Shown here: piece by piece, positions 10,412-21,356 of the stretch | Position numbering within the stretch: position 1 is the first letter of the stretch | Layout of the letters: each line of letters starts with the position of its first letter | From: Nocardioides flavescens | GTDB taxonomy: Bacteria; Actinomycetota; Actinomycetes; Propionibacteriales; Nocardioidaceae | Assembly: GCF_009823805.1 (NCBI RefSeq) | Contig: NZ_WUEK01000005.1 | Span: 62,001-126,000, forward strand | Direction: 5' to 3' | Length of the DNA stretch: 64,000 bases | The notes under the pieces: generated by a model | Databases searched by the model: none | What the model was told of the DNA's origin: nothing | What the model saw: only the letters and a program-made list of their open reading frames with translations | Program-made: the position numbers and the translations under genes

Positions 10412-11273
10412 TCAGTAGGCGGCGGTGATCAGGCTCCAGTCGAGGTCGCCCTCGGGGTCGCCTCACAGCGTGTCTCGCGGCTCGGTGCCGACCCGCGCGA
10501 CCGTGGTCCACGTCGCGCGGTCCTCGCTCGGCACGACGGCTATGAGCGATGCCGCCCCCCGGGGCTTGACGCAGACGGACCAGGCCAGCTCGGTGACGCC
10601 GGCGTAGCCGGTGCTCGCGATCTGCAGCGTGCGCACCCGCGGCTTGCCCTTGGTCTCCTCCACCCGCACCTGTGACATCGAGCCGTCCGCGCGGGTGAGG
10701 TAGAGGATCTCGGTCGGCACCTTGCCGATGTCGCAGATTCGGCCGGAGGTGATCGCGGTCGCGTCGCCGAACCCGAACCCGGAGGCGATGCGCTGCGGAC
10801 CGACGTACCTGATCCGGTCCCGCTGGTCCCGGGGTGAGGGTCCACCGCTGCAGGCTGTCGCCGCCCACGGTGTAGGCGAAGGAGGAGTAGCCGTCGGTGA
10901 ACACCGGGGGAGTGGAGCCTCGCTGGTCGAGCTTCCTGACCCGCGCGATCGCGAGCCGTTGCTTCGTGCGCTTCAGGGTGATCAGCTCCGGACGGCCAGA
11001 GCCGGTGACAGCCGCCAGGGTGAGACCGTCGTCGTTCTGGCTGTAGAGCCCCCACGCGGTGACGTCGCTCTTGAGCTTCTGTCGGGTCACGAGGCTGACC
11101 TTGAGCCGGGCGTTGGTGAAGCCGCGCGGGCGCACGCGACCGTCGCTCCCCGCCCCGACGAGACCGGTGCCGCATCGGACGTTCGACTCGGCCTGGGCAG
11201 CGGCGCCCGGCTCGAGCGGCACCGGCATCGCCGAGGCGCTCGGGCCGACGAGGACAGGGAGCAGTCGGCGCAC
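10412..11273 (-). pseudogene. Decayed secreted-protein gene: one frameshift plus one in-frame stop
   Basis: The reading frame from a GTG at 11273 codes for a hydrophobic leader, then sequence ending GYSSFAYTVGGDSLQRWTLT. It then shifts by one base within a C/G run near 10830. The adjacent frame continues smoothly as DRIRYVGPQRIASGFGFGDA and through LYLTRADGSMSQVRVEETKG to a TGA at 10463-10465. Beyond that TGA the same frame stays open for 16 more codons (GDPEGDLDWSLITAAY) to a second TGA at 10412, next to the DUF1990 stop. Two lesions suggest a pseudogene. One or both could be sequencing errors in homopolymers. The family was not recognised. The start codon is uncertain. Confidence 0.6.
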
Positions 11274-11383
11274 GAGGACCCCGATCGGTAGGGGTGTGCT
11301 CGCGAGCCGAGGGATCGGGGCGCCCCGGGGGAATGCTGTGCCGGCTCCTGTGGACGAACGGTGGCCGGTTGAGGCAACCAGCG

Positions 11384-12559
11384 ATGCCCGGTGAGCGTCT
11401 GAGGGCCGTGAGACGGGGACTCCTGATGCTGCCGCTGCTCCTCCTGCCCGTCGCGGGGTGCGACGACGACTCCGACCGGGCGTCGCTGTCGCCGCAGCCC
11501 ACGGCGACCACGACCGCCGTCGACGTGGTGACTCCCTCGGCCGTGCCGTCGGGTGTGCCGTCGGTGGTGCCGGCACAGATGAGCCACCCGCAGCTCTACG
11601 CACGCGCCCGGCGTACGTTGCGAGCCGTGCGCGCGGTGGCGCTCGGGGAGTACGAGCCCTCCCACGGCGGTGCGGTGCAGTCGGTCGCCGCGCGGTGGAA
11701 GGGACTCGACGTGCAGGCGTACGTCGTGCAGACGCGCCTGGCGCCGCCGGTCGAGGCGGCGCGGACCTACGAGGTGCGCGGGCGACCGGTGTCCGTCGTG
11801 CCCGCCGGGCCTGACGCCGTCCACCGCCTCGAGATCGGGCGCGACACCTGGAGCGTCGTCGTGCCCGGCGACCCGGCGGCCACCCGCGTGCTGGTGTGGC
11901 AGCTCGTCGAGCGAGGCGGACCCCGAGCCCACGAGACGCTGCAGGAGTTGGTCGCCCGTGCCGACAACCTCTACGGAGTGCGCCTCACCCGGGACGGTGA
12001 CGGGTACGACGTCACGGCGGTGTGGGGGGTCTCGTGCGACCACGACGAGTGCCTGCCGGCGATCGCGGTGTCCAGGCATGCCGGGGGCGAGGCGCGCTAC
12101 GAGTCTGGTGACGCCGACGAGCTCCGAGCAAGGGTGGCGGCCACGGGGGACGGCTCGCTGCGACCGGGAACGACGGTGTCCGTCGATGGTGCCGACGGCG
12201 CGACCGTTCCGCCGTTCCGCCGGGTCGCGCGAGATGGTGAGGCGCCGCAGGACGTGGTCGAGCCGGCACGAGCCCAGGTCAGCGGCGCTGTGGTTCTTGC
12301 GGACGGCCGGCTGCTGACCGCGCTGACGGTGCGCGGTCGCGGCGGGCTGTGGGTCAGCGACGGCGACGACTGGACCCGTTCGGCGCCGAGCGAGGCGACG
12401 TTCTCACCGCCGCTGAGTCAGCGGCGGGGTGCTTACGGCGACGTGGTGCGACTGGAGGCCGACGCCGACCAGCAGCTCGTCTGGCTCACCACCTGGGAGC
12501 AGCGGGTCTACGTCTCGGCGGACGACGGTGAGACGTTCGAGGAGGTCGACGTGCGGTAG
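11384..12559 (+). CDS. Putative lipoprotein of unknown function
   Basis: A 391-residue exported lipoprotein. A basic n-region, a Leu-rich core (GLLMLPLLLLPVAGC) and a lipobox with Cys predict lipid attachment. A Thr/Ser/Pro-rich linker (about residues 30-70) follows, then a soluble domain. Near the end, repeated beta-strand motifs (VSDGDDWTRSAPSE, VYVSADDGETFEEVDVR) resemble BNR/sialidase-type beta-propeller blades. The ATG at 11384 has GAGG nine bases upstream, and a GTG at 11408 is an alternative. The stop codon TAG lies inside the left arm of a palindromic repeat (12551-12621). The function is not recognised. Confidence 0.72.
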   Translation: MPGERLRAVRRGLLMLPLLLLPVAGCDDDSDRASLSPQPTATTTAVDVVTPSAVPSGVPSVVPAQMSHPQLYARARRTLRAVRAVALGEYEPSHGGAVQSVAARWKGLDVQAYVVQTRLAPPVEAARTYEVRGRPVSVVPAGPDAVHRLEIGRDTWSVVVPGDPAATRVLVWQLVERGGPRAHETLQELVARADNLYGVRLTRDGDGYDVTAVWGVSCDHDECLPAIAVSRHAGGEARYESGDADELRARVAATGDGSLRPGTTVSVDGADGATVPPFRRVARDGEAPQDVVEPARAQVSGAVVLADGRLLTALTVRGRGGLWVSDGDDWTRSAPSEATFSPPLSQRRGAYGDVVRLEADADQQLVWLTTWEQRVYVSADDGETFEEVDVR

Positions 12560-12621
12560 TCACCGACGTTCCGGGGGTCTGAGACGGCTCTCAGGCCCCA
12601 GAACGTCGGTGACTACCGCAC
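12551..12621. repeat. Palindromic repeat, P family copy 2
   Basis: 26-bp arms (12551-12576 and 12596-12621) with one mismatch and a 19-base loop. The arms contain CACCGACGTTCCGGGG, and the loop (GTCTGAGACGGCTCTCAGG) is close to that of copy 1. It supplies the stop codon of the lipoprotein gene and lies between that gene and the convergent receiver-kinase gene, a suitable place for a bidirectional terminator. Confidence 0.85.
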
Positions 12622-12654
12622 CGGCCCGCGAAGGCCGCCGACCGAGCGACCGAC

Positions 12655-14157
12655 TCAGTCGACGTCGTACGCCGGCAGCGCGATGGTGAAGCACGCACCG
12701 CCGTCGGGTCCGGGGGTGTAGGTCGCGTCGCCGCCCTGGGCCTCGGCGAGCGAGCGGACGACGTAGAGCCCGAGGCCGGTGCCGGTGGCGACGGAGCCGC
12801 CGGCGGGGGTGTACTCGCGGAACAGTCGGTCGCGGAACTCCTCCGGCACGCCGTCGCCGCAGTCGCTGACCTCGATGGCGACGAGGTGGGGCTGGTCGCG
12901 GTGGGGGCGGACGGCGACGACGAACGGCGCGCGGCCGTACTTCAACGCGTTGCCGAGGACGTTGCCGAGCATCTGCTCGAGACGCAGCGGATCGGCGAGC
13001 ACGGTGCGGTCGTCGCGCACGACGGTCTCGACGTGCACGAGGTAGCGGTCGTCGACGACCGCGCGCACGACGTCGGCGGGGCGCACCTGCTCGGGGGCCA
13101 GGCGCAGCGAGCCGCGCTGCAGCTCGGCGGCGGTGAGCAGGTCGGCGGTGATGCTGTCGAGCACCCGCGCCTGACGGGTCACCGACGACATGAGCCGTTG
13201 CCGCTGCGCCTCGCTCATCGTCGCGCCGTCGGCGGCGATCGACTCCGCGATGCCGCACAGCACCGCGACCGGGCCGCGGATCTCGTGGGCCGTGGTGGCG
13301 ATCGCGCGGCGCAGGACGCCGTGGTCCTCGGCGCTGGAGTCGAGGAAGACGAGCAGCGAGTTGCTCGCCCGCCGCAGGGTGGCGTGCACGCCGACCCCGT
13401 TGACCTCCGCGACGAACGACGCCTCGCCGTCGAGGCGGTTGTAGGCGACGAGGTTGCTCAGCAGCGGGGCGACGGTGCCGAGGGGCGTGCCGTGGCGGGC
13501 GCGGTTCTCGAGCAGGCGCTGGGCGGTGGGGTTGGCGTGGATGATGCGGAACAACGGCTCGTCGGCGACCTCCAGCACGCCGTACGGCGCCAGCGCGAGC
13601 GCGTCCCACGCCGACACCTCCGGCATCGCGGCGGCCGCGGGCGCCGTGGGCGCGGCGTCGAGGACCGGGTCGGGCTGGGCGACGTGGCGGGCGGGCGGCT
13701 CGGACACCTGAGCGGGGTGCGCGGGCGTCGCCGGCACGCTGGGGGTCTCGCGGCCGCCCTCGGCGATCTCCTGGACGTGCTCGAGGATGCGCTTGAGCGA
13801 CATTCCCTTCTGCAGGTAGCCGTCGGCACCGGTGGCCAGCGCACGCTCCGACATCTGGGTGGCGCCGAAGCCCGACAGCACGATGATCTTGGCCGACGGC
13901 ACCAGGCGGCGGATGCTCGGCAGCGCCTCGAGACCGTCCATGACCGGCATGGACAGGTCGAGGAGGACGACGTCGGGGCGCTCGGTGCGCACGGCCTCGA
14001 TGCCCGCCAGACCGTCGCCCGCCTCGCCGACGATCTCCATGCCGCCGCGGGTGAGCGCGATGCGGAGCAGCTCGCGCAGGTCGAAGGTGTCGTCGATGAT
14101 GACGACGCGCTTCGGGCGCACCCGGGTGGCGCCGAGGGTGGTCGCGCTGAGGGTCAT
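12655..14157 (-). CDS. Receiver-PAS-histidine kinase fusion
   Basis: A 500-residue soluble signalling protein. The N-terminal receiver has acidic pocket residues D22/D23, phospho-acceptor D67 (VVLLDLSMPVMDG) and K117. An Ala/Pro-rich linker (about 135-180) leads to a PAS-like region (about 180-275). A HisKA domain follows with phospho-acceptor His near 291 (TTAHEIRGPVAVL), then a HATPase_c domain with N, G1 and G2 boxes (GNALKYGR, SDCGDGVPE, GTGLGLYVVRS). The receiver precedes the kinase, the reverse of classical hybrid kinases. The start overlaps the stop of the upstream gene (ATGA), so the two are translationally coupled. The input signal and output partner are unknown. Confidence 0.88.
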   Translation of the reverse strand: MTLSATTLGATRVRPKRVVIIDDTFDLRELLRIALTRGGMEIVGEAGDGLAGIEAVRTERPDVVLLDLSMPVMDGLEALPSIRRLVPSAKIIVLSGFGATQMSERALATGADGYLQKGMSLKRILEHVQEIAEGGRETPSVPATPAHPAQVSEPPARHVAQPDPVLDAAPTAPAAAAMPEVSAWDALALAPYGVLEVADEPLFRIIHANPTAQRLLENRARHGTPLGTVAPLLSNLVAYNRLDGEASFVAEVNGVGVHATLRRASNSLLVFLDSSAEDHGVLRRAIATTAHEIRGPVAVLCGIAESIAADGATMSEAQRQRLMSSVTRQARVLDSITADLLTAAELQRGSLRLAPEQVRPADVVRAVVDDRYLVHVETVVRDDRTVLADPLRLEQMLGNVLGNALKYGRAPFVVAVRPHRDQPHLVAIEVSDCGDGVPEEFRDRLFREYTPAGGSVATGTGLGLYVVRSLAEAQGGDATYTPGPDGGACFTIALPAYDVD

Positions 14158-14798
14158 CGGGGGTCCCCTTCCTTGCCGATGTCCTGGACGACCCGTTCCG
14201 AGGCGGGCGCCGTGTCTGCCCCGACCGTCACGGCCGCAGGCACGCTGCGGATGAGGTCGAGCGTGTGGTGCTTGCTGCCGAGCAGCTCGGTGATGATCTT
14301 GCTGGCGGAGCTGATCGAGGAGGCGAGCGCCTGCTCGGCCCGGGCGGGCTGGTCGAGGTCGAGCGCCATCTTGGCGACCACGAGCCCCTGCAGCACGGTG
14401 TCGTTGAGCTCGAGGGCCTGCTGCTCGCGCACCCGCATGTCCTCGAAGAGCTGAGCGCCCTGCAGGAGCGAGCCGTAGCTGCGGCGCAGGCTGAGGTAGT
14501 AGAGCGCCACCAGCGCGCCGATCACGTCCCACCCGGCCAGCGGCCAGCCCCACGCCTCGCGCATCGCGAGCCCCCGCGGGTCGTCGACGCCCAGGGACGG
14601 CATGAGCATGTGGATCGAGTGCGCACCGTGGTGGACCGCGCAGGTGAAGAAGATCGCCGCGGTCGCGCCGCCGAGGGCGTTGGTGCGCAGCTGCCGGCTG
14701 CGCCACAGCGGCACGACGATCGCCATCGCGATGCACCCGTAGGCGACCATGATCACCGCATTGCAGACCAGGCCGAGCTGCCAGCTCCCGAGGTTCAC
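14154..14798 (-). CDS. Membrane protein with degenerate kinase dimerisation domain
   Basis: A 214-residue protein. Three or four transmembrane helices occupy about residues 5-105. They are followed by a coiled coil and a HisKA_3-like two-helix module (QQALELNDTVLQGLVVAKMA, about 125-145). In histidine kinases the equivalent position is His (ELHD). Here it is Asn (ELND), and no ATPase domain follows, so it cannot autophosphorylate. It may be a sensor or scaffold that dimerises with, or signals to, the receiver-kinase fusion encoded immediately downstream with an ATGA overlap. The role is inferred. Confidence 0.7.
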   Translation of the reverse strand: MNLGSWQLGLVCNAVIMVAYGCIAMAIVVPLWRSRQLRTNALGGATAAIFFTCAVHHGAHSIHMLMPSLGVDDPRGLAMREAWGWPLAGWDVIGALVALYYLSLRRSYGSLLQGAQLFEDMRVREQQALELNDTVLQGLVVAKMALDLDQPARAEQALASSISSASKIITELLGSKHHTLDLIRSVPAAVTVGADTAPASERVVQDIGKEGDPR

Positions 14799-14811
14799 CT
14801 GTGCCGTCTCC

Positions 14812-15552
14812 TCACGAGCCCGCGCCGCTGAGCGAGAGCATCACCAGTCCGAGCACCGAGGCCACGGCGAACCACCGCACGCCCGGGTGCCACCGGCCCG
14901 CGTCGGCGAGCCGGGTCTGCGGTACGCCGCTCCGCAGCGCCGCGACGCAGCACCCGACGACGAGCAGCTCCCACGCCACGCTGGCCAGGTCCCAGGGCCC
15001 GATCGCCTCCGGCTGCGGCAGCAGCCCCCACGGCAGGCCCATCGTGCGGGTCGTCGCCCACAGGGCGACCACCGCGAGGTTGCCGACGGCACCCGCGACC
15101 AGGAGCGGCGGGGTCGGGCGCAGCGCTAGGCCGCCCGCCCACGCCAGCTGCGCCAGCGCGCCGGCCGTGAAGAACAGCCCGAACACCGTCGCCTCGCGGA
15201 AGTGCGCCGGCCCCGCCGCCGCGTGCACCCCGGCGGCCGCCGCGGAGGCCACGACGGCGAGCGGCAGCAGGACGCGCTCACTCAGGCTCGCCGGCGTGCC
15301 GACCCGCGGTCCGGCGTACGACGGTCGGCCCGCCTCCAGCAGTCGGGTCGCGTCGTACGGCGCGGCGAGGGCCTGGCGCAGCGCCTGCACCCGCGCCTCG
15401 TGGGCGTCGCGCGGCGCGCTCGGGCTGGGCAGCCACCGGGGAGCCAGCAGCGCGACGACGCCGAGTGCGCCGCCGCCGACGATCGCATAGTGGAGGGTGT
15501 GCGCGAGCACGGTGGCACCCGGTGCCGCGGCTGCGGACACGACTGCGTGCAC
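14812..15552 (-). CDS. Polytopic membrane protein of unknown function
   Basis: A 246-residue membrane protein with about six hydrophobic helices (for example IVGGGALGVVALLAPRW, LPLAVVASAAAAGVHAAAGP, LLVAGAVGNLAVVALWATT). A cytoplasmic segment of about 60 residues follows helix 1. The HAAAGPAHF stretch recurs in actinobacterial integral membrane proteins. The GTG at 15552 is chosen for the GGGAGG eight bases upstream. It lies 13 bases from the DHp-like membrane protein and is probably the first gene of the three-gene signalling operon. The function is unrecognised. Confidence 0.68.
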   Translation of the reverse strand: MHAVVSAAAAPGATVLAHTLHYAIVGGGALGVVALLAPRWLPSPSAPRDAHEARVQALRQALAAPYDATRLLEAGRPSYAGPRVGTPASLSERVLLPLAVVASAAAAGVHAAAGPAHFREATVFGLFFTAGALAQLAWAGGLALRPTPPLLVAGAVGNLAVVALWATTRTMGLPWGLLPQPEAIGPWDLASVAWELLVVGCCVAALRSGVPQTRLADAGRWHPGVRWFAVASVLGLVMLSLSGAGS

Positions 15553-15639
15553 GTCCCTCACCTCCCACTGGTCGGACCCGAGTGACAGTAGGGACGGGAG
15601 TGGGGTCGCCGGGCCGGAACGCAGGGGACTGTCGGCGTT

Positions 15640-15657
15640 CTGTTGAGTTCTCAACAG
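15640..15657. promoter_or_regulatory. Palindrome CTGTTGAG-TT-CTCAACAG
   Basis: A perfect 8-bp inverted repeat with a 2-base centre, located between the divergent membrane-protein gene and clpB, 28 bases upstream of the HAIR. It could be an operator for either direction or an overlapping HspR half-site arrangement (TTGAG/CTCAA). The regulator is unknown. Confidence 0.5.
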
Positions 15658-15685
15658 GCCCGACGGGAACTCCGCGACACCTGTC

Positions 15686-15712
15686 AGAGTTGAGTGGAAT
15701 TGACTCAACTCT
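15686..15712. promoter_or_regulatory. HAIR operator for HspR upstream of clpB
   Basis: AGAGTTGAGT-N7-ACTCAACTCT has perfect 10-bp arms and a 7-base spacer. It contains TTGAGT-N7-ACTCAA, which matches the known HspR-associated inverted repeat (CTTGAGT-N7-ACTCAAG) closely. It lies 56 bp before the clpB ATG, where it would overlap the promoter, so clpB should be derepressed on heat shock. Confidence 0.92.
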
Positions 15713-15767
15713 TCGGATGTTGGGACTGACAAGACACGACCCACGTCAGCGCAGGAGACTGATCCGC

Positions 15768-18371
<2,604 letters not shown>

Positions 18372-18647
18372 CGCGGAGGGCCCTTCCCGCTCGACGGCCA
18401 GGGGGCCATCAACTGCGGGTCGGGACCGGGGTCACAATCGTTGAGTTCTTGTGCAGGCTGCGTATGCGACGTGGGCACGCGAATTGCGGCGGTCGGCATA
18501 ATTGGCGGCCCGAGTCGAGCTGCCCAGCCGCTTGGTCCCGAAGAGATTGGACCATCTCAACGCTTGACTCCATTGGCATCTAGGCGTACCGGGCAAGGCC
18601 GGTTCGGCCGTCCGTGCCAGTTAGCAATTGGAGTCGTACGAACCCCT

Positions 18648-21182
18648 TCACCCAATCCAGTTCACGGATTTTGCCTCTGGCTTCCCGTCGCGGGGATGGG
18701 CGCCCGGAGTGAAGGCGACCGTCGAACCCAACAGAAGTGAGTCGAATGAGCGACGATCCCACAACTGCGTGGCGTGGAAAAAGAACTGTCCACCGCTGGC
18801 TCGAAGAAAGCCAAAGCCTCGTGCAGCCACCAGAGACTCGACTGTTCCAATCTCTCTAAACGCGTGCGATGCGTCTTCAGATAGTCGTCCAACTCGGAGG
18901 GCTTCGGAGAGCTCGGTCAACTTGCTCGCGATGAAGTTGTCAGTAGCGTTAGTTGCGCCGGACGCGGCCATACGCTCAAGCCAGAGAAGGAAGTCCAGAG
19001 CGGGAACGAGATCCGCGCCGCTGGCTAACTTGTTGGCGCCTAAGGTAAATTCCAAGTCCTCGGCGAGGCGGGCCCAATCTGCTGCCGCTACCGAAGTTTG
19101 CCCCTTGAATGCGCACGCTCTCCAGAGCACGTACAAGGCGTCGGTTTGTTCAGCGCCGTCGGCTGCGCGCAGAGCGTACGCTGCTGCTTCCATCCCTGAT
19201 TCCGTGTCGCCGCCATTGATATGCGCATCGGCTATAGCGAGCTGGAGGAAAGAGGATTCTGGCTTGAGCTTTGCTGCTCGTTGGAGTTCGCGAAGCCCGT
19301 AGGCCGGATTGAAGCCTGACCGCACCATGAAGTCGCCAAAGTGGTAAGCGACGTATGCATCTTCGGGCGCTAAGTCCTTCGCGCGCGAGTAGGCTTCGTA
19401 CGCTTCGCCGAAGTTGGTAGCCCTCTCGTGCAGTAACGCCTCGACCCTTGAGGCCTCGTGATAGCCGGGCGCTAGTTCCGCAGCCTCCGCGCACAGACGC
19501 AACCCCTGGTCCACGCGTCCACTTTCGGACTCGTCGATGGCCTCGCGCAGGAGTTTGGCCGCCGAATAGTCCCCGACCCCCCGAATGTCAATGGTATCGG
19601 AATGGAAAGGGTTCAAGGAATGTGCCGCCCTCAGGCCGCCTCCAAGTGCATATAGCTGCGTTTGCTTCTCCATCAGAAGTCGCCGTTCCGCCCCGTCGAT
19701 GTCAAGCGTTCTCCTGAGGTACGCCCGGGCGAAGTCGCTCAACTCGAGTGCAGTCCCTGAGGCGCCGCCACGGACCTGTGACACGAAGTTCGTGGTAGTC
19801 AAGTCAAGAATCGCCTGCTGAATCTGTGCTGCGTCTAGGTCAGTGAGGAAGGCAAGTTCTGCCATCGTGTGCGAGCCGGGCACGACCAGCATGGCGACAA
19901 GCGCTGTTCTAGCAGTTGCGTTGAGGTAGTCGAAGACGTTCGACATGCAGTAGTCGAGCAGAAGACCATTGTCACTAAGGAGCTGTTCGGGAGTCTGGCC
20001 AGTTTGGAGCCCCGACATGAACCACTTGATGTAAGCCGGATGACAACTCATCCTCTCGGACCAAGTTTGCAGATCCTCCTGTGAGGCTACGGCCCCGAGA
20101 TCTATACCCCGCGAGCGGGCGATTATCCTCATCAAGCGAGCCGCGTCATCTGGGGATAGGCCCTTCAGCCGGAAGGGGTTCTCGGTTTTCACTCCAATAC
20201 GACTTGTGATTAAGACCTTGCTGCCAACTGGTACATCCCTCAAAAAAATCGGAAAATTCTCGTCGAGAACCGTTTCTACGTTGTCCAGAACTAGTAGCGT
20301 CGGGAAGATGTCAAGGACATCAAGCAACTCATTGATTGCCTCGGCAGAGTTCCCGGTTCCGCCGAGAGCTTCGGTTGCGGAAGCGAAGAGGCCCAGCGAG
20401 TCCTCGACGGCCGACTCGATCCTGACAATCTCGGTCGAAGTGAGCTGCGCATTTTTGGCTGTGACCCAGACAATGACCTCAAACGGACACGATTCCATCG
20501 CGACAAGGTCGTAGCAAACTTGTAATGCGAGAGCGGTCTTGCCAATCCCGCCGTCGCCGAGGATTGAAATGACCGGCCAAGCGCCGCGAAGTGCCCGGAG
20601 AATCTGCCGTCGCTCTTCCTTGCGGCCAAGCAGTGATGTCTCGTCGAAGTCAGGTGAGGGGAGGTTGTTCGGAACGGACGTATCGGGGTCGACAATTAGC
20701 TGCGCCGACACCCGGAAAATGTATCCGGGGTCGGATGCGAGCTCCTGCTGGGTTTGAACCACGAAAGTCCAATCCCACCCGTCAATGCTGGCCAAAGTTG
20801 CCGCAAAGTCGACTATGGTAGGAAGGTCGTCTACCTCGAGAGGACGGTTGTGGGCGACCCGATTTCGGACCGACGTTATCCGGCCGACGCCTTTCGATAT
20901 TGCGCGCAAACCTGATCTGAGATCCTCCGGCAGCGCCTCACCTGCGGAGCTGGCCAATTGATAACTGTCTTGAAAGTCGAGGTAGGGGAGGAGTTGGGCC
21001 AAAGCCTCTGGCTCCCCAGACAGCCCGTCGCGGAGCCGACGTTCCGCTGCGCGGTCGTAGAGCGCAACGTCTAGGACGTCGCGCGGGGCCTGATCTCCGA
21101 GAAAGCGATCCGAGATGGCCCGGAACTCATCTTCGATGCTCGCGAGTAGAACGTACGCAGTCCGGCTTGACACGCTGACCAT
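18648..21182 (-). CDS. HEPN-like / STAND NTPase / TPR / cold-shock domain protein
   Basis: An 844-residue multidomain protein. The N-terminal helical domain (about 1-150) carries RNRVAH at 106-111, the Rx4H signature of HEPN ribonuclease-like domains. A STAND/NB-ARC NTPase follows (about 180-470) with LLGR, Walker A GDGGIGKTAL (209-218), Walker B LLVLDN (296-301), the sensor KVLITSR (322-328) and a winged-helix part. TPR-like helical pairs occupy about 560-690. The last 66 residues (779-844) form a cold-shock domain with RNP1-like RGFGFLRA and RNP2-like QFFFHA, which should bind RNA or ssDNA. Such an effector-NTPase-sensor order is typical of conflict/antiphage STAND proteins. Defence is inferred from architecture and from the less GC-rich base composition. 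I know no named system with this exact architecture. Confidence 0.82.
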   Translation of the reverse strand: MVSVSSRTAYVLLASIEDEFRAISDRFLGDQAPRDVLDVALYDRAAERRLRDGLSGEPEALAQLLPYLDFQDSYQLASSAGEALPEDLRSGLRAISKGVGRITSVRNRVAHNRPLEVDDLPTIVDFAATLASIDGWDWTFVVQTQQELASDPGYIFRVSAQLIVDPDTSVPNNLPSPDFDETSLLGRKEERRQILRALRGAWPVISILGDGGIGKTALALQVCYDLVAMESCPFEVIVWVTAKNAQLTSTEIVRIESAVEDSLGLFASATEALGGTGNSAEAINELLDVLDIFPTLLVLDNVETVLDENFPIFLRDVPVGSKVLITSRIGVKTENPFRLKGLSPDDAARLMRIIARSRGIDLGAVASQEDLQTWSERMSCHPAYIKWFMSGLQTGQTPEQLLSDNGLLLDYCMSNVFDYLNATARTALVAMLVVPGSHTMAELAFLTDLDAAQIQQAILDLTTTNFVSQVRGGASGTALELSDFARAYLRRTLDIDGAERRLLMEKQTQLYALGGGLRAAHSLNPFHSDTIDIRGVGDYSAAKLLREAIDESESGRVDQGLRLCAEAAELAPGYHEASRVEALLHERATNFGEAYEAYSRAKDLAPEDAYVAYHFGDFMVRSGFNPAYGLRELQRAAKLKPESSFLQLAIADAHINGGDTESGMEAAAYALRAADGAEQTDALYVLWRACAFKGQTSVAAADWARLAEDLEFTLGANKLASGADLVPALDFLLWLERMAASGATNATDNFIASKLTELSEALRVGRLSEDASHAFREIGTVESLVAARGFGFLRASGGQFFFHATQLWDRRSFDSLLLGSTVAFTPGAHPRDGKPEAKSVNWIG

Positions 21183-21188
21183 CTAGCG

Positions 21189-21216
21189 AAACTAGCATTG
21201 GTGTCGGGGTCTGCAA
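21189..21216 (-). promoter_or_regulatory. Possible promoter giving a leaderless mRNA for the HEPN-STAND gene
   Basis: On the minus strand, TTGCAG (21216-21211), a 16-base spacer, then TAGTTT (21194-21189), then six bases (CGCTAG) to the ATG at 21182. No Shine-Dalgarno sequence is visible before the ATG. A start of transcription at or near the A of ATG would fit a -10 box at this distance. This is a sequence-only prediction. Confidence 0.5.
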
Positions 21217-21327
21217 CATGTGCGGAGTTGCGTGTTGATCCGAATCGCGCGACCTGCAACTCAAGGCGCTCAACGGGGTCCTACCTTTCAGTTCTCGCAG
21301 TCTGAATCGCTGCAGATGAAGTTCGCC

Positions 21328-21356
21328 TTGACGCGCGGAATGTGCGACCCTAGACG
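21328..21356 (+). promoter_or_regulatory. Weak promoter candidate for the nuclease/nucleotidase gene
   Basis: TTGACG (21328-21333), a 17-base spacer, then TAGACG (21351-21356), about 190 bases before the ATG at 21548. The -35 is good and the -10 poor. The intergenic stretch 21183-21547 otherwise contains only the divergent promoter candidate and a GGAG ribosome-binding site just before 21548. Confidence 0.35.

Noticed and set aside
18441..18740. Possible small gene after clpB on the plus strand
   Set aside because: It overlaps the end of the HEPN-STAND gene on the other strand, has no ribosome-binding site, and its composition does not look coding.
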